In this document: positions 39,147-47,798 of the stretch, one piece after another | Layout of the letters: every line of letters starts with the position of its first letter | Numbering within the stretch: the stretch's first letter is position 1 | NCBI RefSeq assembly: GCF_000219725.1 | Contig: NC_015732.1 | Location: 992,001 to 1,056,000 of the forward strand | Length of the DNA: 64,000 bases | Reading direction: 5' to 3' | Source of the DNA: Gracilinema caldarium DSM 7334 | GTDB taxonomy: Bacteria > Spirochaetota > Spirochaetia > Treponematales > Breznakiellaceae | Translations under genes and position numbers: made by a program | Notes under the pieces: model-generated | Seen by the model: only the letters and a program-made list of their open reading frames with translations | Told to the model about the DNA's origin: nothing | Database searches by the model: none

Positions 39147-39472
39147 TCAAAAATCATCCTGTAGTATCGGTCAATTTTGCTGGCCAGTTCCATGATACCA
39201 AAATTTCGCGCCTCACGGATGAGTTCCTTGCCCTGAAAGTACCCAAGAATTGCCGGTACCGAGTAGACCGAAAGCTGGCCTCGCACTTCCGGCAGGGCCT
39301 CGATATCAATATAATAGAGTTTCATCTGGGGAAACTCTTCATTCATCAATCTGATGATTTTGGGCTTAATACTGGTACAGACCCCGCAGGTGGGGGTAGA
39401 ACAATAAAAAAGCACCGCCTGTTCCCGGGAGAGCAGGTTTTGAAATTCTTCCAAACTGGATATAGCATTCAT
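39143..39472 (-). CDS. Thioredoxin-family protein
   Basis: About 109 residues from the ATG at 39472 (a longer frame to 39502 is rejected). The core is a thioredoxin fold with active-site TCGVC and the cis-Pro loop SVPAILGYFQGKEL. The protein is short and has no signal peptide, so it is probably cytoplasmic. Coupled by a 4-base overlap to a membrane Fe-S protein, it may feed or receive electrons from it (inference). It is divergent from the cupin regulator. Confidence 0.85.
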   Translation of the reverse strand: MNAISSLEEFQNLLSREQAVLFYCSTPTCGVCTSIKPKIIRLMNEEFPQMKLYYIDIEALPEVRGQLSVYSVPAILGYFQGKELIREARNFGIMELASKIDRYYRMIFE

Positions 39473-39532
39473 AAAGTTTAATATATGAAAAAATATATAC
39501 AATGTAAAGAGGGTAAAAACAGCTATAGGAGG

Positions 39533-39562
39533 TTGACAATACCATAAAACTTTAACTATACT
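39533..39562 (+). promoter_or_regulatory. Promoter of the cupin regulator operon
   Basis: TTGACA (39533-39538), an 18-base spacer and TATACT (39557-39562). TTTAACTATACTTAA around the -10 is partly symmetric and could be an autoregulatory site. Confidence 0.55.
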
Positions 39563-39594
39563 TAATGCACTACATTTTTATTAAAGAGGTGACT

Positions 39595-40176
39595 ATGCAC
39601 TACCGCTTTGGCGAAAAGATTCGTGCGGTTAGAGAACGGCGTTCCCTTACCCTGAAGGAAGTGGCAGATCGGGCCGGGGTTAGCGAAAGCCTGGTCTCTC
39701 AGATCGAGCGAAACCGGGTATCCCCGGCAATCGATACGCTTCTGTCCCTTGCAGAGGCTCTGGACATAGATCTGGAATACCTCTTTTCCGATTTCAGGCG
39801 GGAACGGGCTGTCCAGATTGTCCACGTCGATGAACGGCCCACGTTTACCCGTCCCGGGGGGGTGCTTTATGAGCGGCTTGCCCAATTGGACGCTGCGTCC
39901 CAGGGTCAGGACGGTATCGAAGCCTATTATATCACCATAGAAAAAAATGGAAAGACCGGTGGTAAAGAGTACGGCCATAGGGGCTGGGAACTGGGGGTCG
40001 TTGTAGAGGGAACTGCGGAACTTACCGTGGGCACCAAAACCTACCGGCTTAATCCCGGCGATTCAGCCAGTTTCCGTTCCGATGCCCCCCATGTGCTTGC
40101 CAATGCCGGCGAAGGACCTCTTAAAGTATTTTGGATAATCACTCCCCCAAAGGGAGAAATTGGTTCAGGAGTTTAA
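39595..40176 (+). CDS. XRE-family regulator with cupin sensor domain
   Basis: 193 residues from the ATG at 39595 after AGAGGTG; an upstream in-frame start at 39565 lacks a site. Residues ~8-65 are a Cro/C1 helix-turn-helix (LTLKEVADRAGVSESLVSQI), and residues ~115-185 a cupin (GKEYGHRGWELGVVVEGTAE, then LNPGDSASFRSDAPHVLAN). Cupin regulators of this type (PuuR/SutR-like) bind small metabolites. The LeuCD-type dehydratase follows 4 bases after its stop, so it probably controls that pathway. Confidence 0.9.
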   Translation: MHYRFGEKIRAVRERRSLTLKEVADRAGVSESLVSQIERNRVSPAIDTLLSLAEALDIDLEYLFSDFRRERAVQIVHVDERPTFTRPGGVLYERLAQLDAASQGQDGIEAYYITIEKNGKTGGKEYGHRGWELGVVVEGTAELTVGTKTYRLNPGDSASFRSDAPHVLANAGEGPLKVFWIITPPKGEIGSGV

Positions 40177-40180
40177 ATTG

Positions 40181-41491
40181 ATGGAACAGAAACAGACAGG
40201 CAAGACCCTGGCAGAAAAAATTTTCGAAACCCATCTGGTTGACCAGCCCTTCGGCGAAGCCTGGGTTTTACGGCTCGATGCGGTGTTCTGCCATGAGATT
40301 ACTACCCCGGTGGCGATTAATGATCTGGTCAGCAAGGGTATGGATCGGGTCTTTGATCCAACCAAAATTAAAGCCGTCATTGATCATGTAACCCCCGCCA
40401 AGGATTCTAAAACAGCCCTGCAGGGCAAGATCCTTCGGGACTGGGCCCGCCGGCATGGCATTAAGGACTTTTTTGACATTGGCCGGAACGGGGTTTGCCA
40501 TGCCCTGTTTCCGGAAAAGGGCTTTGTCCGGCCCGGCTATACGGTCATCATGGGGGACAGCCACACCTGCACCCACGGCGCTTTTGGAGCCTTTGCCGCC
40601 GGAGTTGGCACCACTGACCTGGAGGTAGGGATCCTTAAAGGGGTCTGTGCCTTTAAGCCCCCCCTTACCATGCGGATTAATCTGGAAGGCACACTCAAGA
40701 AGGGTGTCACCGCCAAGGATGTAATCCTCGCGGTTATTGCAAAGATTGGCGTTTCCGGCGCCACCGATAAAATTATGGAATTCCGGGGCCCGGTGGTAGA
40801 TGCCCTCTCTATGGAAGGCCGAATGACCCTCTGCAATATGGCCATAGAAGCTGGGGGTACCAGCGGGGTCTGTATGCCTGACATGACCACCGTAGAATAC
40901 CTCTGGCCCTTCATCGGCCCCGATGGGGAAGGGCAGTTTGCCACAAAAGAGGCGGCCCTGGCGGCTTATAAGGCCTGGTGGAGCGACGAAGATGCTCGCT
41001 ACGATTCGGTCATCAATCTGGATTGTTCTGCCCTGGAGCCGGTATCAACCATCGGTTACAAGCCCGACCAGGTTAAGCCCATAGCAGAATTAAAGGACAC
41101 CAGGGTAGATCAGGTCTATATCGGTTCCTGTACCAATGGCCGTATCGAAGACCTGCGGGAAGCGGCGGCGGTGCTGAAGGGCCGGAAAATTGCCGATTCA
41201 GTCCGGGGCATTCTTTCCCCGGCTACGCCCGAAGTCTATGCCCAGGCTCTTAAAGAAGGACTTATTCAGATTTTTATGGATGCAGGATTCTGTGTTACCA
41301 ATCCTACCTGTGGCGCCTGTCTCGGTATGTCCAACGGAGTCCTGGCGGAGGGCGAAGTCTGTGCCTCTACCACAAACCGCAATTTTTATGGACGGATGGG
41401 GAAGGGGGGTATGGTACACCTCATGAGTCCCGCCAGCGCCGCCGCAACGGCGGTTACGGGCTATATCACCAGGGCAGAAGACCTGGAATAG
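40181..41491 (+). CDS. leuC: LeuC/homoaconitase-type dehydratase, large subunit
   Basis: 437 residues from the ATG at 40181 after AGGAG; a TTG at 40160 would overlap the regulator. Aconitase-family [4Fe-4S] enzyme: Fe-S Cys residues are in IGSCTNGR and NPTCGACLGMSNG, with MGDSHTCTHGAFGAFAAGVG upstream. The ~420-440-residue subfamily includes archaeal-type LeuC and homoaconitase, and sequence alone does not separate isopropylmalate, homoaconitate and related substrates. It is paired with leuD, 21 bases downstream, and headed by a cupin regulator. No leuA or leuB is nearby, so the symbol is tentative. Confidence 0.85.
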   Translation: MEQKQTGKTLAEKIFETHLVDQPFGEAWVLRLDAVFCHEITTPVAINDLVSKGMDRVFDPTKIKAVIDHVTPAKDSKTALQGKILRDWARRHGIKDFFDIGRNGVCHALFPEKGFVRPGYTVIMGDSHTCTHGAFGAFAAGVGTTDLEVGILKGVCAFKPPLTMRINLEGTLKKGVTAKDVILAVIAKIGVSGATDKIMEFRGPVVDALSMEGRMTLCNMAIEAGGTSGVCMPDMTTVEYLWPFIGPDGEGQFATKEAALAAYKAWWSDEDARYDSVINLDCSALEPVSTIGYKPDQVKPIAELKDTRVDQVYIGSCTNGRIEDLREAAAVLKGRKIADSVRGILSPATPEVYAQALKEGLIQIFMDAGFCVTNPTCGACLGMSNGVLAEGEVCASTTNRNFYGRMGKGGMVHLMSPASAAATAVTGYITRAEDLE

Positions 41492-41512
41492 ACCTTACAT
41501 AAGGAGCAAGCG

Positions 41513-42040
41513 GTGAAACAATTTGGTGGAAACGTACTGTTTCTCGATCGCAGTGATATCAATACGGATGAAATAATCCCAGCAAAATACCTGACTGAAA
41601 TTTCAAAAGAAGCCCTGAAACCCTATTGCCTCGAGGACCTGAAGCTTCCGGATTTTGATGCCAAACGGGACCTACCGGGTAAAAGCGTTATCCTCACCCG
41701 GGGCAACTTCGGTTGTGGCAGTTCCCGGGAACATGCCCCCTGGGCCCTGGAAGTGAATGGAATTAACCTCGTGGTAGCCGAAAGTTTTGCCCGAATATTC
41801 AGGCAGAACATGTACAACTGCGGCATGCTTGCCATTGAACTCCCCCCTGCTCAGATTGATGAACTTTTCACCCTTTTTAAAGGGCTGGAAACGGTGGTGT
41901 CCGTGCACCTTGAGGGGCGGCAGTTGCAGTTTAGCGCTCCCGGTAAATCCGCCTATCTGGCTACATTCCGGCTTACTGAGTTTGAATCTGCCCTGGTTCA
42001 TTCTGGCGGCTGGGTCCAGTTTGCTGCCGAGCGCTATTAA
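41513..42040 (+). CDS. leuD: LeuD/homoaconitase-type dehydratase, small subunit
   Basis: 175 residues from a GTG start after AAGGAGCAAG. The swivel domain motifs are present: LDRSDINTDEIIPAKYL and the GNFGCGSSREHAPWAL loop that positions the substrate. The archaeal-length small subunit matches its large-subunit neighbour. It forms the heterodimeric hydro-lyase with the LeuC-type protein. The substrate uncertainty is as for that subunit. Confidence 0.9.
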   Translation: MKQFGGNVLFLDRSDINTDEIIPAKYLTEISKEALKPYCLEDLKLPDFDAKRDLPGKSVILTRGNFGCGSSREHAPWALEVNGINLVVAESFARIFRQNMYNCGMLAIELPPAQIDELFTLFKGLETVVSVHLEGRQLQFSAPGKSAYLATFRLTEFESALVHSGGWVQFAAERY

Positions 42041-42086
42041 GAGGTGCTGCTAGCCGTACCGACCCCAGTCCTGATAGAATGGGGGC

Positions 42087-43250
42087 ATGAATCTGGGCAT
42101 TGTATTTTTCTTCGCATTTACCGTGTACGGCGTAGCTTCGCCCTATCTTTCAGTTCTTGTTCGGGATCTTGGGTATCCCCCCTCAATGGTCGGGCTTCTC
42201 TTGGGGCTTTTTGAAATTGCAGGAATTGTAGGACCCTTCTTTATTGGCCGCTACTCCGATTCTCGGGGAAGATACCGTCCTGGTCTTTTTATTGTACTGC
42301 TTATTATTCCCCTAGCGTTAATCCCCCTGCTTATATGGCGGCATATTTTGGTAACTACCATTGCTCTCATTCTGCTCGCCTTCGGTATCCGCTCGATTAT
42401 TCCGCTCCTTGATGCGGCTGCAACTCTTTTGCTCACAAAAAAAGATGATTATGGGAAAATTCGTTCAATAGGCTCGCTTAGCTTTGTACTCACTGCGCTC
42501 CTCCTGCAGTTTACTCCGGTGCTTCAGCCGCACACCGCTTTTGCGATTGGTATCTGGCTTGGTATAACCGCTTTGGCTGCCATGATAACACTCCCCCTTC
42601 TACGGGAAGGAGCTATCCATCAACCTGAATTTAAAAATGAAATAGAACCTACACTGTCCAATAATGCTGGAACTCATCCTGCTTTTCCGCCGGTATTTAT
42701 CATTGGTCTCATTATTATCGCCCTAGGGCGGCTTTCTATGGCACCAATTGCTTCATTCTTTTCTCTTTATGTTTCTGAGGAACTTCATTGGAATGCGGTA
42801 GGTCTTATGTGGGCCCTTTCAGCGGTTTCTGAAATTCCTTTTATGTTCATTTCTGGCAGATTGCTGCGAAAATATGGTGCCGCACCATTAATTGCCCTGT
42901 CTATGGTAGCGGTTATTGCCAGATTAGGATTCTATGCATTCTACCCAACCATGGGTGGCGCGATTATAGGACAGCTCCTCCATTCACTCTGTTATGGTCT
43001 CTTTCATCCTGCGGCAGTCGCCTTTGTAAGTACCCATGTACCACCTCAAAAACGGGCAGTGGGACTTACCATGTACATTTCTCTTGGCGTAGGACTGCCA
43101 ACGTTTATTGGAAGTGCTCTGGGGGGCTATGTGGTTGAGTTTTTTGGGTATCGGATACTCTTTGGTTCCTATACAATCTTTAGTTTTATAGGGCTCATAG
43201 TATATGTTATTTTTCGGCAGTCCCTTTCAGAAAAAACCGAAGGCCGTTGA
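42087..43250 (+). CDS. MFS transporter
   Basis: 387 residues with 12 predicted membrane segments. The layout is two six-helix halves with a central loop (about residues 180-205). GRYSDSRGRYRPG is the MFS motif A between helices 2 and 3. The overall shape resembles the PPP/LacY-like (MFS_1_like) group. No substrate can be inferred. It lies 46 bases after leuD and could be co-transcribed with the dehydratase, making an importer of its substrate possible (inference). Confidence 0.8.
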   Translation: MNLGIVFFFAFTVYGVASPYLSVLVRDLGYPPSMVGLLLGLFEIAGIVGPFFIGRYSDSRGRYRPGLFIVLLIIPLALIPLLIWRHILVTTIALILLAFGIRSIIPLLDAAATLLLTKKDDYGKIRSIGSLSFVLTALLLQFTPVLQPHTAFAIGIWLGITALAAMITLPLLREGAIHQPEFKNEIEPTLSNNAGTHPAFPPVFIIGLIIIALGRLSMAPIASFFSLYVSEELHWNAVGLMWALSAVSEIPFMFISGRLLRKYGAAPLIALSMVAVIARLGFYAFYPTMGGAIIGQLLHSLCYGLFHPAAVAFVSTHVPPQKRAVGLTMYISLGVGLPTFIGSALGGYVVEFFGYRILFGSYTIFSFIGLIVYVIFRQSLSEKTEGR

Positions 43251-43284
43251 CAAGATATCTCTCACTGCATAGGCTTCTATTATT

Positions 43285-44064
43285 ATGATAGCCACTATAG
43301 TTAATGCCCTTGCAGTTATTTTCGGGTCTCTGTTAGGTCTGGTCCTGGGAGGGAAAATATCGGATAAATATCGTACCGTTGTATTTGACGGTGCTGGTAT
43401 TACTACGGTTGTTATTGGCATTACTATGGCCATAACAAGCCAGAGGATTATCTATTTAGCCCTTGCTCTTATCATTGGGGGCCTCATTGGCACTGCTTTG
43501 GATTTTGATAGTGCTATATTGCGTTTTGGAAGATTTCTTGAAAAACTTAGCTTGAAAGGTAAGGCTAAATCCGAACTTAAGGCTACCAAAGTACAGTCTA
43601 CCGAAAATCCCACAGACCATCGTTCAAGCTGGGATTTTGGACATGCCTTTCTCAATGCATCTGTTCTATTTTGTGTGGGTGCTATGGCATTACTGGGATC
43701 TTTTAAGGCTGGTACGGAAGGAGATTATACCCTTATCCTCACCAAGTCTATACTAGACGGTTTTATGGCTATCCTCATGACCGCCGCCATGGGGCCTGGC
43801 GTAGCCTTTTCTGCCCTGCCAATTCTCGTATATCAGGGTTTACTAACATTAGGCGCCCAGTCTGTTAAGCCCCTGGTAAGTTCCCTCATGCTTTCTGAAT
43901 TAACCGGTGTTGGCGGTGCTATGGTGCTGATGATTGGATTAAATTTATTATCAGTAAAATCAATAAAAACCGCCAATTTCCTGCCAGCCCTGGTGCTTAT
44001 TGTTATTCTGACGCTTCTGGATCCGTATCTTTTGTCGTTGGCTGCTATTTGGGGGATTAATTAA
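43285..44064 (+). CDS. DUF554-family membrane protein
   Basis: 259 residues, all-hydrophobic with about six to seven membrane segments. The start MIATIVNALAVIFGSLLGL and the GLIGTALDFDSAI segment fit the DUF554 (YdfK/YqgA) family, whose function is not established. A short hydrophilic loop lies near residues 95-115. It follows the MFS gene by 34 bases without a visible ribosome site. Confidence 0.75.
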   Translation: MIATIVNALAVIFGSLLGLVLGGKISDKYRTVVFDGAGITTVVIGITMAITSQRIIYLALALIIGGLIGTALDFDSAILRFGRFLEKLSLKGKAKSELKATKVQSTENPTDHRSSWDFGHAFLNASVLFCVGAMALLGSFKAGTEGDYTLILTKSILDGFMAILMTAAMGPGVAFSALPILVYQGLLTLGAQSVKPLVSSLMLSELTGVGGAMVLMIGLNLLSVKSIKTANFLPALVLIVILTLLDPYLLSLAAIWGIN

Positions 44065-44065
44065 G

Positions 44066-44094
44066 TTGACAATTTAAAAAATGCGTCGTAAACT
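44066..44094 (+). promoter_or_regulatory. Promoter of the MsmK-type ATPase gene
   Basis: TTGACA (44066-44071), a 17-base spacer and TAAACT (44089-44094). Confidence 0.6.
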
Positions 44095-44129
44095 TTAAAC
44101 CAATAAAATAACCCTTTATGGGAGGCCTT

Positions 44130-45257
44130 ATGGCAAAGGTAGAACTCAAAGGTATTAGCAAGGTGTATGAAGGCAATGTCCGTGCTGTGGATAATGCTAA
44201 CATCACCGTAAACGACAAGGAATTTGTCGTTTTCGTCGGTCCTTCTGGCTGTGGTAAGTCAACCACCCTCCGTATGATCGCCGGTCTTGAGGACATCAGC
44301 GAAGGTGAACTCTATATCGATGGCGAACTGATGAACGATGTTCCACCCAAAGATCGGAACATTGCCATGGTATTCCAGAACTACGCCCTGTATCCTCACA
44401 TGACTGTGTATGATAACATGGCCTTTGGTCTTAAAATCAGGAAAGTAGACAAGGCAGAAATTGACCGCCGTGTTCATGAAGCTGCTCGTATTCTGGATAT
44501 TGAAAAATTCTTGGACCGCAAGCCGAAGGCCCTCTCCGGTGGGCAGCGCCAGCGTGTCGCCGTAGGTCGTGCTATTGTCCGGAACCCCAAGGTCTTCCTC
44601 TTCGATGAGCCCCTTTCCAACCTGGATGCTAAACTACGTGTTCAGATGCGTGCTGAATTGTCGGATCTGCACCTCCGGCTGAACGCTACTATGATCTATG
44701 TTACCCATGACCAGGTAGAAGCTATGACCATGGCAAGCAAGATCGTGGTTATGAAAGACGGCAAGGTTCAACAGATTGGTTCACCCCTTTTCCTGTATAA
44801 TCATCCGATTAACAAGTTCGTTGCAGGCTTTATTGGTTCTCCCCCCATGAACTTCCTCAGCGTGAAGGTTGTGGAAAAGAATGGTACCATTGTTCTTGAT
44901 GAAGGTTCTTTCGAAGTAAAACCTGTCGAAGAACATGTGAAATACCTGAAAAAATATGTTGGGAAGGAAATTTACTTCGGGATTCGTCCTGAGGATTTGA
45001 CCTTTGTTGAATCTCCTGCAGCGAATAATAATATTTCTGTTAAAGTAACTGTAGTTGAACCCCTTGGTGCGGACATTAACCTCTGGCTTTCTACAAAAAC
45101 CCAGCCAATGATTGCTCGAACTGAACCTCACCATGTGTTCCATGTAGGTGATACAGTCAACTTTGTGCCCCATATGGAAAAGGCTCGGTTCTTTGATAAG
45201 GACACTGAGCTTTCCATTCTTGCTGAGCTCGATAGCGTAGAGCAGGGTGCTAGGTAA
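44130..45257 (+). CDS. ABC transporter ATPase, MsmK/UgpC type
   Basis: 375 residues from the ATG at 44130 after GGAGG; an earlier ATG at 44118 is unlikely as it precedes the ribosome site. Walker [10 protein letters not shown], signature [15 protein letters not shown] and Walker [13 protein letters not shown] are intact. The C-terminal TOBE domain ([17 protein letters not shown]) is typical of the carbohydrate-importer ATPases that serve several permeases. No permease gene is adjacent, so it probably energises transporters encoded elsewhere. Confidence 0.93.
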   Translation: MAKVELKGISKVYEGNVRAVDNANITVNDKEFVVFVGPSGCGKSTTLRMIAGLEDISEGELYIDGELMNDVPPKDRNIAMVFQNYALYPHMTVYDNMAFGLKIRKVDKAEIDRRVHEAARILDIEKFLDRKPKALSGGQRQRVAVGRAIVRNPKVFLFDEPLSNLDAKLRVQMRAELSDLHLRLNATMIYVTHDQVEAMTMASKIVVMKDGKVQQIGSPLFLYNHPINKFVAGFIGSPPMNFLSVKVVEKNGTIVLDEGSFEVKPVEEHVKYLKKYVGKEIYFGIRPEDLTFVESPAANNNISVKVTVVEPLGADINLWLSTKTQPMIARTEPHHVFHVGDTVNFVPHMEKARFFDKDTELSILAELDSVEQGAR

Positions 45258-45296
45258 GCAAGCAACATTTCTGATAATAATTTACAAGTAACTTCG

Positions 45297-45331
45297 GGAC
45301 TGTCTGTACATGCACAGACAGTCCTTTTTTC
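45297..45331 (+). terminator. Rho-independent terminator
   Basis: Stem GGACTGTCTGT with ACAGACAGTCC (45297-45324), then T6. Confidence 0.9.
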
Positions 45332-45366
45332 TTGTAAACAATACATAATCATCTTATACTTAGGTT

Positions 45367-47133
45367 ATGGTGAATCAAATTATTGCTATAGAAGAGCTTT
45401 CTCAAAAGATTACATCTATTTCTAATATATCAGAAAAGATATTCTTAAACCTTGGGAAAATCACCCCACTCTTTGTAAAAGAACTTCATAATAACCTAAT
45501 CTTACTTGAAAAAAACTTTTCCACTCAGGATGGATCGAAAACGTTTTTATTTGAATTTGATTTGTTGTTCAAAGAAACAACGAGCACTATTAATAAAGGT
45601 TCCGTTTTTTTTTCACAAATGCATACTCGCGGGAATAATCTACTACGTTCTTTATCTGCTTCTCTTTTTCAGCTGGAAAAATTAGATAAAATAATTGACA
45701 ATATTAGAAACGATTCAGAAGATATGGCCCTTGTATCTCTCAATGCACTTACCGGAGCTATAAAATCAGGAAGTGCTGGAAAGGCTTTTAGTGTAATTAC
45801 CGATGAACTCAAGCGGCTTTCAGAACATATACATCAATTAACAATTGTGTTACAGACCGATAGCACATCCCTCATAAAACAATTGAATAGTTTTACCAGT
45901 GAATTACAAAAACTAGAACTATTACAAAGTAGTATCTTTTCTGGCTTAGACACTAAAATTAACAACCAATTTTCTGCAATAGCTGGAAAAATACAAGGAC
46001 TTACCGAGTCTCTTTATGCTCTTGTTATAGAAAGTAAGCGTCTAGAAGGCCCTGTTTCTGCAGTAATGGAGACTGTACAAATTCAGGATATAATTCGTCA
46101 ATCCCTTGATCATATCCAAATTGCACTGAGCGCGTATGAATCAATACAAGCGGATACTTCAATAAATCCGGAAGAATTGCAAGAATTTAAGTGGCAGCTT
46201 GCAAGTCTCGGTGAAGTTATTATGATTGATGTGATTAAGCGGCTTGAAGAAGCTGTTGTTATTTTTGAGACAGCCCTGATGGAAATACAAAAACTTATTC
46301 AAAAGGGCGAAAAACAGAGAACACTTATATTAAGAGAACATTTTTCTACTCATTCAGAACATTCAGTCGTGATAGTATTTGAAGAAGCATCAAAAGCCCT
46401 TACCTTAGTTGAACAGAATCTGTCAAATTATATGTCTATTAAGAAAGCCGTTGCCTCTCAAGGGAGTCGGATTGCAGATATGGTCGCTATATTATCTAAG
46501 CAGTATGATAAATTTGATAAAATAATTAATCGATTTAAAACTGTTGACATCGCAGCACGGATTGAAATATCAAAACAAAGTATTTTACGATCTATTAAAG
46601 ATACTGTTTTTGCTATGTCAGAACTAATAATAAGAATTACCCAGGATGTAGAAAATGCAAAAAAAACAAGTCTTTCTTTTATTGATGATACTCATCATGC
46701 TATTCTAGAATATGCAAAGACCTATCAAGAAGAAATTTCAACATTTTCTATTGCTCAAAAAGAACTTTCAAAGTCATTTCAACAATTTTTAATATATCGT
46801 GAGAATTTAGAAAATCATATTAGAAACTTTACTCTTTTCTCGGAAACCTTTATTAAATTAATAGAAACCCAAAATAAAGAGTTGGATGAAATAAAGCAAT
46901 TAGTCATGTTGTGCCAATCTGTCCGTACTATATTTTCTGAAGTGAAAGAGTCTATACCTGTTGGTATGGTGCATATAGAAATTAAAAATCAACATCTACA
47001 AGAACTTATTAAAAAATTTACTATTTATGCTCATAAACAGGCTGCGGCAGAAATTGGAAACTTTGAAGTAGCTTCTTCTTCTAACGGTCATCGAGATCTT
47101 GCGATAGAAGCAAGTGAAGTAACTTTTTTTTAA
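45367..47133 (+). CDS. Soluble receptor-like coiled-coil protein (MCP-like hairpin)
   Basis: 588 residues, almost entirely helical coiled coil, without a membrane segment or signal. Residues ~122-155 read VSLNALTGAIKSGSAGKAFS VITDELKRLSEHI, a divergent copy of the receptor stretch usually written [29 protein letters not shown]. The rest lacks a recognisable sensory domain. It is followed 23 bases later by cheD, a receptor deamidase, so a chemotaxis or scaffold role is likely. Whether it binds CheA/CheW is not shown. Confidence 0.6.
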   Translation: MVNQIIAIEELSQKITSISNISEKIFLNLGKITPLFVKELHNNLILLEKNFSTQDGSKTFLFEFDLLFKETTSTINKGSVFFSQMHTRGNNLLRSLSASLFQLEKLDKIIDNIRNDSEDMALVSLNALTGAIKSGSAGKAFSVITDELKRLSEHIHQLTIVLQTDSTSLIKQLNSFTSELQKLELLQSSIFSGLDTKINNQFSAIAGKIQGLTESLYALVIESKRLEGPVSAVMETVQIQDIIRQSLDHIQIALSAYESIQADTSINPEELQEFKWQLASLGEVIMIDVIKRLEEAVVIFETALMEIQKLIQKGEKQRTLILREHFSTHSEHSVVIVFEEASKALTLVEQNLSNYMSIKKAVASQGSRIADMVAILSKQYDKFDKIINRFKTVDIAARIEISKQSILRSIKDTVFAMSELIIRITQDVENAKKTSLSFIDDTHHAILEYAKTYQEEISTFSIAQKELSKSFQQFLIYRENLENHIRNFTLFSETFIKLIETQNKELDEIKQLVMLCQSVRTIFSEVKESIPVGMVHIEIKNQHLQELIKKFTIYAHKQAAAEIGNFEVASSSNGHRDLAIEASEVTFF

Positions 47134-47156
47134 AGTTCTTTTAGGATGATGGATGT

Positions 47157-47798
47157 ATGTATTCCCATAAAGTATTAGCCTATGAACAGCCAATTACCAT
47201 TATTAAGCCAGGTGAATTTTTAGTATCCCAGGATGATATTATCATATCTACTGTACTGGGCTCCTGTATTGCGGTGGCTATGTACGATGCTACCTGTGGC
47301 GTTGGTGGATTGAATCATTTTTTATTACCTGGTTTCTTCGTACCTCAGCATGACCCAAAGCTAAGCCAAATGGGACCTCTTATTGATCCGGATCCACGGG
47401 ACTTTCTTGAAGATAGTGCCCGATACGGCATGTATGCTATGGAAGTGTTAATCAATGGGCTCTTTCATCTTGGTGCGAAACGGGCAAATTTGATTGCGAA
47501 GGTTTTTGGAGGCGCTTCTGTCCTTGGTTTAGGCAGGGCTGGCCGAAAGACAGTAGCCCAGAGTAATATCGATTTTGTTTTTGAGTATCTGGAAACAGAA
47601 CAGATTCCCATTCTTGCCTCCGATGTCGGTGGAAAAGAATCTCGAAAGATTCTCTTTTTTGTAAAAAGCGGTAAGGTCCTCTTAAAACGGATCCGGGGTA
47701 CCTATACTAGTCTGGTTGCCCAGGAAGAACATGTCTACGAAGAACGGCTTAAGGCAAAACCGGTCGAAGGCTCAGTCCACTTTTTCAAGGAAGAATGA
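47157..47798 (+). CDS. cheD: Chemoreceptor glutamine deamidase CheD
   Basis: 213 residues. The catalytic triad is visible: Thr32 and Cys37 in STVLGSC and His54 in GGLNHFLLPG, with the 17-residue Cys-to-His spacing of the family. It deamidates receptor Gln and also interacts with CheC in other species. No cheC lies here. The last 14 bases overlap the convergent RNB nuclease gene. Confidence 0.95.
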   Translation: MYSHKVLAYEQPITIIKPGEFLVSQDDIIISTVLGSCIAVAMYDATCGVGGLNHFLLPGFFVPQHDPKLSQMGPLIDPDPRDFLEDSARYGMYAMEVLINGLFHLGAKRANLIAKVFGGASVLGLGRAGRKTVAQSNIDFVFEYLETEQIPILASDVGGKESRKILFFVKSGKVLLKRIRGTYTSLVAQEEHVYEERLKAKPVEGSVHFFKEE

